From Variovorax boronicumulans (GTDB lineage: Bacteria; Pseudomonadota; Gammaproteobacteria; Burkholderiales; Burkholderiaceae_C), in the NCBI RefSeq assembly GCF_007677875.1, contig NZ_VEDO01000013.1:62001-126000 (forward strand): DNA of 64,000 nt, written 5' to 3'. Shown one piece after another: positions 1 to 7,724 of this stretch; positions within the stretch are counted from its first letter, which is position 1, and every line of letters starts with the position of its first letter. Under the pieces are notes generated by a model. The model did not search any database. It was not told where the DNA came from and worked only from the letters and a program-made list of their open reading frames with translations. The position numbers were made by a program, and so were the translations under genes.

Positions 1-1494
1 CTCCAGCGCCTGGCGCAGCTTCACGATCTTGGGCATGGCGCCCAGGCTCATGTCGTCCCAGATCTCCTCGTAGGCGCCCAGGCCTTCTGGCGGCGAGAGA
101 TGGACCACCTGGCGCGACTTCTCTCCCAGATCGGTCAGCACGTCCTTGCTGCGCCGAAGCATCCAGCCCTTCAGCGCCGCAGCCAGGCGCGCGCGCTTCT
201 CGCTGGACCCGGCGTACTCTCTGCTGAACTCCTTGAGCGTCAGGTTGCCCAGCTGGTGGCCGGTCATGCGCAGCAGCGTGTGCATCTCCACCTCGCGGCT
301 GAGCAAGGGGGTGCCCGTCACCGCATAGCGACGCGGGATGCGCGCCGCCAGCAGGAACATGTTGCGCGTGCGGCCCGAGTCGTACTCCTTCAGGTAGTGC
401 GCCTCGTCCACCGCCATAACCGCGAAATCCAGCGACTGGTCGCGCACCAGGCCGCCGAGCCGCTCGTAGTTGGCGACCACCCAGTCGCAGCCGCGCAGCG
501 TGTCGTGCCGGTCCTCGCCAACGATGCCGACCATCGCCCGGGGATGGACCATCTGGATCTCGCGCTGCCAGTTCATGCGCAGCGTGGCAGGGCAGACGAT
601 CAGGACGCGCTGCGTGCCAGCGATCATCCGCGTGGCCACCACGACCTGGCGGCTCTTGCCCAGGCCCATGTCATCGCCTAGGCACGCCCCGGACTGGCTC
701 AGCAGGTGCCGCACGCCGACCGCCTGGTAGTCGCGCAAGGTGCCGGCCGACACCAGGCCTGCAAGCGCCTGGCTGTCGTAGGCGAGCCGGGTGGACCGCT
801 CCAGTTCTGCCGAGAAGAATCCATCACCTGTCTCAGGCACGGCCGGTCCAGGCGCGCCCCTGGATGGCGCCATCGCAGGAACGGTGATCGACACATGCCC
901 GCCGGAGGACGAAGACAGCGTTTCCAGCAGCACCGGCTGCTCGTGCACGAACACGAACAGCGGATCGACGCCAGCAACGTCCTGCAGCGTGGCCAGGACC
1001 TGCTGGGGGTCCGCCTGGACCTGCCAGGCCGCAGCATGGGCATGGAACAGACCCCGCAGCGCGCGCATGGCCGCGACGCACGGTGCATCGTAGGTGAAGC
1101 TCACCGCGTAGCGCCCTCGGGTGAGTTCGGCACCGCGCAGCGGGAAGACCTGCACGTCGAGCAGCTGCGTGAAATAGTCGGGCTGGGGATCGCGCAGCGC
1201 AGCAGCGATCGTTCGCGGAGCCTCGGACAGGTCCACATGCTGCCCATGGAAGCCCGTTTGCAGCGCAGCGAGGACTGCCTGGGGACTGGCCTGGCGCAGC
1301 ACCGTCATTCTGCGCGGTGCACACCACCACCCACCGGCCGCGGCCAGAGGCTTCTTGAGACCCGGCACGTGCAGCATCTGCAGGCCAATGCGCCTGCCAT
1401 CGGCGACGGCCTTGACCAGCAGCTCCGGCGCTTGCAGAAGGATTGGTTCGACCGCACGCCCTGCTGGTTTCGGGGCCTCAGCCGGTGTGGGCAT
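1..1494 (-). CDS. SNF2-type DEAD/DEAH-box helicase (C-terminus beyond the left edge)
   Basis: The open frame runs off the left end, leaving 498 codons. The N-terminal 250 residues are unrecognised. Then comes a SNF2-like ATPase core: Walker A in DDMGLGKSRQ (about residues 275-285), the VDEAHYLKEY Walker B/DEAH motif (about 361-370) and motif III TGTPLL. The C-terminal helicase lobe lies outside. Family members are DNA translocases that remodel protein-DNA or nucleic-acid structures; the target here is unknown. The start was taken at the first ATG in frame after the preceding small gene; no strong ribosome site is visible. It is the last gene seen of the minus-strand replication/mobilisation block. 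A second, different SNF2-type helicase lies at 55258-57669. Confidence 0.85.
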   Translation of the reverse strand, partial: MPTPAEAPKPAGRAVEPILLQAPELLVKAVADGRRIGLQMLHVPGLKKPLAAAGGWWCAPRRMTVLRQASPQAVLAALQTGFHGQHVDLSEAPRTIAAALRDPQPDYFTQLLDVQVFPLRGAELTRGRYAVSFTYDAPCVAAMRALRGLFHAHAAAWQVQADPQQVLATLQDVAGVDPLFVFVHEQPVLLETLSSSSGGHVSITVPAMAPSRGAPGPAVPETGDGFFSAELERSTRLAYDSQALAGLVSAGTLRDYQAVGVRHLLSQSGACLGDDMGLGKSRQVVVATRMIAGTQRVLIVCPATLRMNWQREIQMVHPRAMVGIVGEDRHDTLRGCDWVVANYERLGGLVRDQSLDFAVMAVDEAHYLKEYDSGRTRNMFLLAARIPRRYAVTGTPLLSREVEMHTLLRMTGHQLGNLTLKEFSREYAGSSEKRARLAAALKGWMLRRSKDVLTDLGEKSRQVVHLSPPEGLGAYEEIWDDMSLGAMPKIVKLRQALE

Positions 1495-1572
1495 CACAGC
1501 AGCGCCCTGCATGAGGGGCGGTGCGCATCCAAGCTCGTGCGTCGGCCTGCGATGCCCGGCTCGGCCATCACG

Positions 1573-1839
1573 TCAGGCCCGCGCATGCGTGCAGTCCCTG
1601 CCGGCGTACATCCGGTGTCCATTGCGGAGCCGGCAATCTACACGTCCTGCCGCGATCAGCGACAAGAGCGTTGTCTGCGTCGCGGCTTCGTCCCAGCCGG
1701 TGATCAGGGACAAGCTCTCCACTGTTTCCATGCGGTGCTGTAGCAACTCGGCCAGCACGTCTTGGTTCGTTTTGGCATCCGTGCGCGCTACCTGTGCTGT
1801 CGGTGCTGCGTCTGCGGTGCCGATCTTGGCGTTTTGCAT
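1573..1839 (-). CDS. small winged-helix-like hypothetical protein (88 aa)
   Basis: A strong AGGAGG stands 5 nt before the ATG at 1839, so this start was preferred over an upstream one that would make 102 aa. Residues 25-80 read as a compact helical unit ending in a beta-hairpin-like LIAAGRVDCRLRNGHRMY. That is reminiscent of a winged helix, but no family is recognised. It lies 80 nt downstream of ssb and 78 nt upstream of the helicase start, all minus strand, so it probably belongs to the same transcript. Function unknown. Confidence 0.65.
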   Translation of the reverse strand: MQNAKIGTADAAPTAQVARTDAKTNQDVLAELLQHRMETVESLSLITGWDEAATQTTLLSLIAAGRVDCRLRNGHRMYAGRDCTHARA

Positions 1840-1919
1840 CACATCCTCCTTGTGTCGGCACTGGCGGTGCTTCGGCATCACAAGGCAGGTCGGCTCGGTC
1901 TACTGAGCCAGATCGCCGG

Positions 1920-2318
1920 TCAGGCTTCGACTTCTTCCTCCCGCTGGCGCGCCGGAGCGAACTTGATCGACTCGATGCGGGTCAGCTGCAAGGCCACGTC
2001 CTCGGCCACGATCTTCATGACCTGGACCTCGTTGTCGCTGTCGTCGTGGGCCGTGAACTCACGCTCCTCGCCGATCACGAGCACGCGCGCGCCCTTGCGC
2101 AGGTGTGCGACGCAGTCCTGGCCCTTCTGGCCGAAGATCTCGACCTCGCGCCAGAAGCCGCCGACCTGCTCGACGCCACCGTCACCGGTGCGCGCATAGC
2201 GGCCGAACATGACGCGCATCGACGCGACGAAGAACTTGTCCGTGCCGCCGGCACGATCGACCCACTTACCCTCTGGAGATGCGGCCAGGTTGCCCTTGCC
2301 AATGAACAGGTTCTGCAT
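1920..2318 (-). CDS. ssb: single-stranded DNA-binding protein of the ICE
   Basis: 132 aa with an OB-fold resembling SSB: an N-terminal strand MQNLFIGKGNLAASPE, then FFVASMRVMFGRYA, FWREVEIFGQKGQDCVAHLRKGARVLVIGEE and a short acidic C-terminus EEEVEA. It would coat single-stranded transfer or replication DNA. The start at 2318 is supported by AAGGAG 6 nt upstream; a longer reading of 175 aa lacks a better site and extends outside the domain. Its place next to DUF3158 and PFL_4669 genes is the usual arrangement in PFGI-1/ICEclc-type elements. It is divergent from chromosomal SSB in lacking the long Gly/Pro linker and DDDIPF tip. Confidence 0.85.
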   Translation of the reverse strand: MQNLFIGKGNLAASPEGKWVDRAGGTDKFFVASMRVMFGRYARTGDGGVEQVGGFWREVEIFGQKGQDCVAHLRKGARVLVIGEEREFTAHDDSDNEVQVMKIVAEDVALQLTRIESIKFAPARQREEEVEA

Positions 2319-2427
2319 AGATTGCTCCTTGGTGCGGTTGAAAAGCAGCACGAGAGCGGCACCACGCCCGCGCGCTGTAAAACTCATCCCGTGCGCTTCC
2401 GGTCGGTCACGGATCCGCAACTGCAGG

Positions 2428-2979
2428 TCACAGAACGGACCGGGCATACACCGGCTGCGCGAGGGCCATCACCCTGCGCCGGATGCGGGCCAGCTCGTCG
2501 CGCACGACGAGGTGCTCATCGTTGAGCTGCTGCGCCTGCGCGGTCATCTGGGCGAGCCATTGCTTCGTCCGGAAATCCCATGCCGCGGCCCGCTCGTCGA
2601 GCGCCTCCCAGGACAGGTGACGCTTGCTGCCCCCGACCTCCCGCCAGCGCAGGAATGCGTAGCCGGTCCTGGCGCGTCGGTGCAGCATCAGGTACACGTC
2701 GAGCAGTCCGCCCGTCTTGGACAGCTTGCTCAGTTCCGCCATCCGCGCCTCGATGCGGTCCAGCAGGTCAACCTGGTGGCGCAGCTCGCTCAGCCCGCCC
2801 CTACCCGTAAAGGCCTTTGCGTCAACTCCGCTTTGACACCGCTCGCTGCCCATGGTCTCGATGGCCCAGGTCCTCACGTTGACACTGGATCCGTCCAGGG
2901 ACACTGCGCCAGCCGTTTCCACCACGATCCCTTTCACATCAGCCTCGCGACCGAACTGCCGCAGCTTCGAACCGGACAT
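2428..2979 (-). CDS. DUF3158-family ICE protein
   Basis: 183 aa, largely alpha-helical, with basic stretches (LRHQVDLLDRIEARMAELSK, then TGYAFLRWREVGGSKRHLSW). The fold and gene order between ssb and PFL_4669 match DUF3158 proteins, which are conserved in this class of ICE but lack a known biochemical role. The ATG at 2979 follows the stop of the preceding gene by 29 nt. A longer frame extending to 3645 is an antisense or shadow extension inside the PFL_4669 gene. Assignment to DUF3158 rests on memory and context. Confidence 0.6.
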   Translation of the reverse strand: MSGSKLRQFGREADVKGIVVETAGAVSLDGSSVNVRTWAIETMGSERCQSGVDAKAFTGRGGLSELRHQVDLLDRIEARMAELSKLSKTGGLLDVYLMLHRRARTGYAFLRWREVGGSKRHLSWEALDERAAAWDFRTKQWLAQMTAQAQQLNDEHLVVRDELARIRRRVMALAQPVYARSVL

Positions 2980-3008
2980 GCCGTGGGCCAGCTTTGCGCA
3001 CGCGTGCG

Positions 3009-4187
3009 CTACTGCTGCGGGTTTGCACGGTCTGCGCCATCGGCAGGCAGTGCGCCAGCATCGCCATCGTTCGCCGCAACTTCGGCCTGGGCCAGCTGCT
3101 TGCCCATGTGCGCCAGGAACTTGCGCTCCTCCGGCGACACCCTGAGGTGGCGGCGCGAATGCGTGGGCTTGATGGCGCAGGTGAACACGTCGGCCGGCAC
3201 GGGACCGAAGACCTCCACCGCGAACTGCGCGCGCTTGGTGGCATCCTCTGGCACGCCTGCGGCGAAGTCGCTGCGGCACAGGTCGCGGATTTCCTCCTGG
3301 GCCAGCCAGCGGTCGAAGCGGCTGGTCTCGTTCCAGATGCGGCGGATCAGGCGGTTCATCTCCGAGACGGCCTTGCGGACCTCGTCGTCGGTGCGCAGCG
3401 ATTTGCGCTCCATGGTCTTCATCAGGCGGATGAACCAGTCGTATTCGCTGACCATGTGGACCACGCCATAGCCGTACGGCGAACGGAACCCGAGATTCAG
3501 CACCATCGGGTTCTCGGACCGCACGATCGACAGCGACAGGCCGCGGCGCTGCTGCTTGTCCAGGATGGCCTGGGCCGCATCGATCTCGCGCTTCAGGCGG
3601 TCCTGCACCTCCCGCATCGCATGCTCGTGGCGAACGAGCGCCCAATCGGCGTAGGGGTTGTCATGGCCGGTCATGAGCCACAGCGAGCGCAGGACCGACC
3701 CCATCTTCTTGCCGCCGATGATGGGCGCGGCCTCGGTGCCAGGTTCGCGCCGGCGACCCAGGAACAGTCGGTACGCCTCCAGCGTATGGACCTGGAGCTG
3801 GTCGACCTCTTCGTCGACCAGCCTGCCGATCTTGCGCATGCCCGAGATTTCCTCGACCGTGGTCTCATGGTCGGCGCCCATCTTCTGCTCGTAGCGCCTG
3901 CGCATGGTCTCCAACCGGTCCTCGCGGTCCAGCAGCTCGATGTAGCGGTCGTAGAGCCTGCCGGACTCCTTCTCGGCCAGGCCGGCCTCGATGTCCTTTG
4001 CGAGGAACGCGCGTTCCTTGGCGATCGAGTAGCCGTCCGGGAACGGCGAGTTGGGCTCGGTCAGGAACTCGGCCCCGAGCGGTGCGGCGATCAGGGGGCC
4101 TGGGGCGCCAGGTGCGACAGGTACGGCCGCCGCGGCAGCCGAGGTGGCCTGAGGCCGGAGGGTCTTGGATTTCGTGTCAGTCGCCAT
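3009..4187 (-). CDS. integrating conjugative element protein, PFL_4669 family
   Basis: 392 aa. After a disordered Ala/Pro-rich N-terminus (to about residue 50) comes a long helical protein with motifs typical of TIGR03761: YDRYIELLDREDRLE, GRLVDEEVDQLQVHTLEAYRLF, LRSLWLMTGHDNPYADWALV and a GYGVVHMVSEYDWFIR segment. The family is a marker of PFGI-1-like ICEs, always near ssb and parB; its biochemical role is unknown. AGGAGA 7 nt before the ATG at 4187 supports the start. The start overlaps the end of the preceding winged-helix gene by 11 nt, suggesting translational coupling. Confidence 0.8.
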   Translation of the reverse strand: MATDTKSKTLRPQATSAAAAAVPVAPGAPGPLIAAPLGAEFLTEPNSPFPDGYSIAKERAFLAKDIEAGLAEKESGRLYDRYIELLDREDRLETMRRRYEQKMGADHETTVEEISGMRKIGRLVDEEVDQLQVHTLEAYRLFLGRRREPGTEAAPIIGGKKMGSVLRSLWLMTGHDNPYADWALVRHEHAMREVQDRLKREIDAAQAILDKQQRRGLSLSIVRSENPMVLNLGFRSPYGYGVVHMVSEYDWFIRLMKTMERKSLRTDDEVRKAVSEMNRLIRRIWNETSRFDRWLAQEEIRDLCRSDFAAGVPEDATKRAQFAVEVFGPVPADVFTCAIKPTHSRRHLRVSPEERKFLAHMGKQLAQAEVAANDGDAGALPADGADRANPQQ

Positions 4188-4773
4188 GAAGGTCTCCTGT
4201 TGGAAATGGGGAGGAAGGCGCCGGGCCCGCGTGCCGTTCTGAGGCAGCGGCGACCCGCCGGCTCGTTTGGTCTTGCGCCCAAGCTTGAAGGAAGGGGAAA
4301 TCGCGGCCGTCGTTGAGCCCCGGAAGACCCTCGTTCAGGTCCTTGCTGAGCAGCGCGAGCACCGCTGCGCGGTTGACGGTGATGTGCGTCGCAGTCTGGC
4401 TGTGGATGCGCACTTTGATGAGCCCGAGGTCCGCCAAGCGCTGGAACGATCGCTGTACCGTCTTGCGGTCGACGGTCATGGCCAATTTCTCGCTGGAGAC
4501 CCGCGTAGAGCTCGTCTTGAACTCGTGCACGTCGGCGTGCTCCTTCAAGGCCAACCAAAGGACGGCAGCGTCGGAGAAGTGACGCAGCTGCAAGATGAGG
4601 TGGATAAAAAGCGCGCTGTCCTGCATTTGCGAAGTGGTGGTTGAAAAGCTGGCCTCTGGGACGTTTCGACCCACGCGGCATGGTGTGCCGCGTGAGACGT
4701 TCTGGCCCACGTGGCACGCCGTGCCGCGTGAGACCGGATGTCCCACTGGATCCATGACGGTCGTGCTGTTCAT
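4177..4773 (-). CDS. winged-helix replication-type protein with 12-aa N-terminal repeats
   Basis: 198 aa. Residues 8-40 are built from a repeating 12-residue unit of the type VGxxVSRGTxCx, encoded by a 36-bp DNA repeat (listed separately). Residues 50-140 look like a winged helix (DAAVLWLALKEHADV, SSEKLAMTVDRKTVQRSFQR, LADLGLIKVRI), similar in style to the STY4528-like neighbour. The ATG overlaps the upstream stop as ATGA, and its end overlaps the PFL_4669 start. It may bind origin or operon DNA, but that is inference from fold and position. No exact family is recognised. Confidence 0.7.
   Translation of the reverse strand: MNSTTVMDPVGHPVSRGTACHVGQNVSRGTPCRVGRNVPEASFSTTTSQMQDSALFIHLILQLRHFSDAAVLWLALKEHADVHEFKTSSTRVSSEKLAMTVDRKTVQRSFQRLADLGLIKVRIHSQTATHITVNRAAVLALLSKDLNEGLPGLNDGRDFPFLQAWAQDQTSRRVAAASERHAGPAPSSPFPTGDLHGD
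4651..4746. repeat. 36-bp direct repeats inside the winged-helix gene
   Basis: Two full 36-bp units (4675-4710 and 4711-4746) and a partial third (4651-4674) are in tandem. Each full unit contains a short inverted repeat around GGCACGGCGTGCC or its variant. The period is a multiple of three and the units are translated as 12-residue repeats, so selection could be on protein, DNA or both. Confidence 0.75.
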
Positions 4774-6488
4774 CGACGGCCGGACCTTCTTGCAAAGTCG
4801 CCACGCAGCGCCATCAGCTTGTGCAGCTCGTCCTGGCGGACCTGGGGGTTGTGCGTTGTGGCCGTGGGTGGCACGAGATGCACCGCGGCAAGCTGGTGCT
4901 GAACAGCAGCGCGACGCTGGCGGTCCTGTGCCACTTGCTTCGCCAATGCCAGGCGACTGCCATCGCCGCAGCGGCGGATGAGGCCAAGCAGCCACCCGGC
5001 CGGGTTGTGGATGGTCTTCGACGGGATCAGCAACTGCCCTTGGAGCTCGTCCAGCAGCGGCTGGCGAAGGTGCTCCGGGGCTTGGGCCAGGACCTCCAGA
5101 ACACCGGGCAAGGCGGCGGACGCGAGCGCCGAGGGGTAGACCAGCGCAGCCTGGCCGACAGGCAGACCAGCATTCGGTGGAACGTGGGAGAAAGGACCAC
5201 GACGACAGTCGGTTTGATCGCCGCTTTCGGCCTCACCCGCTGACGTTGTTGTCGTAGTGTTTGTAGAACCTGTTTGTATATAGCTTGGCGCTTTGGGCGC
5301 ATCAAGTTTGGCGTTCTGGGCACTGCCAGTTTGGCGCTTCGGGCGTTTCGCGCCAGGTTCAAGGTTGGCGCTTTGGACATCGGCCGCGGTGAGCACACAG
5401 GGAGCAGCCTGCGTGCCAGCGCTTCCCAGAGCTACAGCTTGCGCGGTCGCCTGAAGTTGCGCGGTTCCCGCAACCGGCCTGTCCAGGACCAGGGCCTGCA
5501 TGGGCTGAAATCGGAAGGCCGAGGCAAGTCCGGACACCCGCTGCGGCTGCGCAAGGTCGCGACCGGCGAGCATCAGGTCTGGCTGCTGGATCAGCGCTCC
5601 GGCGCTTCTCTCCAAGACATTGCGCATGTGCGCAGGCAGGCGCGGCGCGCCCTTGCTTGCAAGGGTCCTCCTGCCGCTCGTAGCGAGGGGAGTGGACGGT
5701 GTGGGAAGAGGCGCGATGTCCTGCCCACGTACACAGGCGAGCACAGCGTGCAGGTTGACGCGCAGATAGACGCCGAACCTGGAAGCCGATGTGATGGTGA
5801 CCAGACCCGATCGCGTGAGGCGCTCGCGGATGGTGCGCTGCACCTTCGGCGTCAGGCACAGGACGCGCTCGATCTCCTGCGTCCAGACCTGCACTTGGCC
5901 GCCCGCGGCACCAGGATCCAGCAGCGCACGGCGCTGCCTGCGCAGCACCAGCGACAGGTACAAGCCCCCGCTTGCGCCGCCAGCCAGGTCGCCCAGCGGA
6001 CGGTAGAAGCTGATGCTCTTCTCGAACCAGGCCCACGCCGACTCTGCGGTCGCGGTGCCACCGTCGATGATTTCCAGCCGGTTCGCCAGTTGACGCAGCT
6101 TGATCCGGAAATGCATTACCGCTGGCCGGCCAGCCAGGTGCTGCTCGATCAGGCCGGCACCGACCAGCATGGCGCGCACCGTGTCCTGCTCCCGCCTGGA
6201 CAACGTGGTGGCCTCCTTGATCTCGCGCGCGGAAAGATGGATCCAGCCTTGGCGCTGCGGGTTGTTGCGCGCGGCGTGGTGCGTCCAATACAGGCACAGG
6301 CCCAGGAACAATGCCGCCTTGTGGCCCAGGTGCTGCGCCAGGGTTGGATGGAACGGAACGAAGCCTCGGGCGTTCAGATGCTGCAATACCAGGTCGCCAA
6401 CGCTTGCGCCAGGTTCCGGCGCCTGCGGGCACAGCTGCCGCACCGCGTACTCGGCGGTCTCTGCAGACTGCGCAATGGCGCCCGGCAT
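4770..6488 (-). CDS. STY4528-like pathogenicity-island/ICE replication protein
   Basis: 572 aa. Two winged-helix-like parts are visible: GWIHLSAREIKEATTLSRRE with VRAMLVGAGLIEQHL (about 85-125), and YRPLGDLAGGASGGLYLSLV followed by VLCLTPKVQRTIRERLTRSG (about 165-245). A low-complexity middle (300-430) contains a run of threonines. The domain style and position beside DUF2857 and ParB fit STY4528-type proteins, thought to act in replication of SPI-7/ICE elements. The ATG at 6488 was chosen; a GTG at 6494 is possible. The gene contains a cluster of 23-bp direct repeats (5285-5376). Its stop overlaps the next start as ATGA. Confidence 0.7.
   Translation of the reverse strand: MPGAIAQSAETAEYAVRQLCPQAPEPGASVGDLVLQHLNARGFVPFHPTLAQHLGHKAALFLGLCLYWTHHAARNNPQRQGWIHLSAREIKEATTLSRREQDTVRAMLVGAGLIEQHLAGRPAVMHFRIKLRQLANRLEIIDGGTATAESAWAWFEKSISFYRPLGDLAGGASGGLYLSLVLRRQRRALLDPGAAGGQVQVWTQEIERVLCLTPKVQRTIRERLTRSGLVTITSASRFGVYLRVNLHAVLACVRGQDIAPLPTPSTPLATSGRRTLASKGAPRLPAHMRNVLERSAGALIQQPDLMLAGRDLAQPQRVSGLASAFRFQPMQALVLDRPVAGTAQLQATAQAVALGSAGTQAAPCVLTAADVQSANLEPGAKRPKRQTGSAQNAKLDAPKAPSYIQTGSTNTTTTTSAGEAESGDQTDCRRGPFSHVPPNAGLPVGQAALVYPSALASAALPGVLEVLAQAPEHLRQPLLDELQGQLLIPSKTIHNPAGWLLGLIRRCGDGSRLALAKQVAQDRQRRAAVQHQLAAVHLVPPTATTHNPQVRQDELHKLMALRGDFARRSGRR
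5285..5376. repeat. iteron-like 23-bp direct repeats beside an AT-richer stretch
   Basis: TTGGCG(C/T)T(T/C)(T/C)GGG begins at 5285, 5308 and 5331 at exact 23-bp spacing; a fourth, TTGGCGCTTTGG, begins at 5365. Just to the left, 5235-5284 is unusually AT-rich for this DNA (GTTTGTAGAACCTGTTTGTATATAGC region, in part). Because 23 is not a multiple of three, the repeats fall in different reading frames of the surrounding gene and are not explained by a repeated protein motif. Candidate replication origin or binding site. Confidence 0.6.
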
Positions 6489-6499
6489 GCTTGCCACGC

Positions 6500-7030
6500 T
6501 CAGCGGCCGCGGTGCGCGCGGGTGGCTAGGGGAGTTGGCGCGGGGCCGTCCGCGTGGGATCGGCGCAATGCGGCCAGCAGCGGCTGCGCATGCTCTGCCA
6601 TGCGTGTGCGCAGTTGGTCCAGGTGCACCGTGTAGGTGACCGTTCTGCCGCGCTGCGCGTCCACGTCGAGCAGCCCCTGCAGCTGGAGGTGCCTCCTGCA
6701 GCTTGCCTGCTGGGCCCGGGTGATGCCGGTGCTGTGCTCGCATTCGGCGCCCGTCATCGTGAAGCTGTACCGGTCGCCGTTCATGACCGCGCGCTGCGCA
6801 CGCACTTCATGGGGCATGCGTTCCAGCACGAAGGACAGCCAGAGGGCGGCGACCACATTGCCGCCGGCGATGTCGACGTAGCCGCGATTGAAGGACACGA
6901 TGTCCTGGCCGAACCAGTGCAGGAAGCGCGCTTCCTCGCGGAGCTGCTCCTCGCTCACGGCGTCCAGGCCTGCGCCAGGGAAGACGCGGGGCGCGCGGCC
7001 GATGGCCGCAGCGGGATGTGACAGTCCCAT
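6500..7030 (-). CDS. winged-helix hypothetical protein upstream of the STY4528-like gene
   Basis: 176 aa. The middle, GNVVAALWLSFVLERMPHE and FTMTGAECEHSTGITRAQQASCRRHLQLQGLLDV, resembles the winged-helix part of the STY4528-like neighbour and of phage or plasmid replication initiators. That makes three related-looking proteins in a row in one operon. The ATG at 7030 is preferred to a TTG two codons upstream. It ends 12 nt before the next ATG and starts 11 nt after the DUF2857 stop. No family name is assigned. Confidence 0.65.
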   Translation of the reverse strand: MGLSHPAAAIGRAPRVFPGAGLDAVSEEQLREEARFLHWFGQDIVSFNRGYVDIAGGNVVAALWLSFVLERMPHEVRAQRAVMNGDRYSFTMTGAECEHSTGITRAQQASCRRHLQLQGLLDVDAQRGRTVTYTVHLDQLRTRMAEHAQPLLAALRRSHADGPAPTPLATRAHRGR

Positions 7031-7040
7031 CTTCAAGCTT

Positions 7041-7703
7041 TCAGGTCAGCCCGAACGGGTTGGACGGGCCGCGCGGCGTCACGTCGATCGGCGTCGGCTT
7101 GGCCTGCGACTGGCGTGCCCGTGGACGATCTCGCGCATTGAATTCGGTGAGCGTGGAGACCAGGCTGTCGATGGCGCAGTCGGGGAAGCGCTGGTGCAGC
7201 TGGTAGATGCGCTCGCGGTGGGCGGTGTGCGGGTTGGCCTCGATCTCGTGCCACGCGCGGTGGATGGCTTCGCGCACTGCCGGGTCCTTGGGCAGCGGCG
7301 CACGCCCGGGATTGCCGCTGCGCTCGGGCAACAGGTTCTTGCGCATCGCTGTCACTTCCTCGTGCGACTTCTTCCAGAGCTCGCAGAGCATCCCGCGGCT
7401 GGCACCGTTCAGCACGAAGTACTCGAAGAGCTCCTGGTCCTGGCGCACGCGGTCGATGCGGTGCAGAGCCACGTCCAGATCCTGTGCCGAGATGCTGATC
7501 TGCACCGAGCGCAGACCCGGCGCCACTTCCCGCAGATCGCGGGCCTTGCGCTGCCGAAGGTCGTCCAGCAGCTCCGCCGAGCATCCCTGATGCAGCAACC
7601 GATCCAAGCCTTGCTCGGTATCGATCACCCCTACGATGAACTGCAGCATCGTGCTCACGAGGAACGGATCATCGACCGCAACCCTGATCGTTTCTTTGCC
7701 CAT
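7041..7703 (-). CDS. DUF2857-domain ICE protein
   Basis: 220 aa. The C-terminal half, with SRGMLCELWKKSHEEVTAMR, AIHRAWHEIE and RIYQLHQRFPDCAIDSLVST, matches the pattern of DUF2857 proteins, which sit between parB and the STY4528-like gene in this ICE class. It ends in a short low-complexity tail rich in Arg, Pro and Thr. Function unknown; the conserved association with partition and replication genes suggests a maintenance role. It starts with ATG at 7703, 22 nt after the ParB stop. Confidence 0.65.
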   Translation of the reverse strand: MGKETIRVAVDDPFLVSTMLQFIVGVIDTEQGLDRLLHQGCSAELLDDLRQRKARDLREVAPGLRSVQISISAQDLDVALHRIDRVRQDQELFEYFVLNGASRGMLCELWKKSHEEVTAMRKNLLPERSGNPGRAPLPKDPAVREAIHRAWHEIEANPHTAHRERIYQLHQRFPDCAIDSLVSTLTEFNARDRPRARQSQAKPTPIDVTPRGPSNPFGLT

Positions 7704-7724
7704 CCCTTGTCAATACCGGGCCTT

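Noticed and set aside
2428-3645. 405-codon reading of the DUF3158 gene
   Set aside because: The first 220 codons lie over the PFL_4669 gene in another frame and are Arg/Pro-rich; only the part from 2979 is protein-like.
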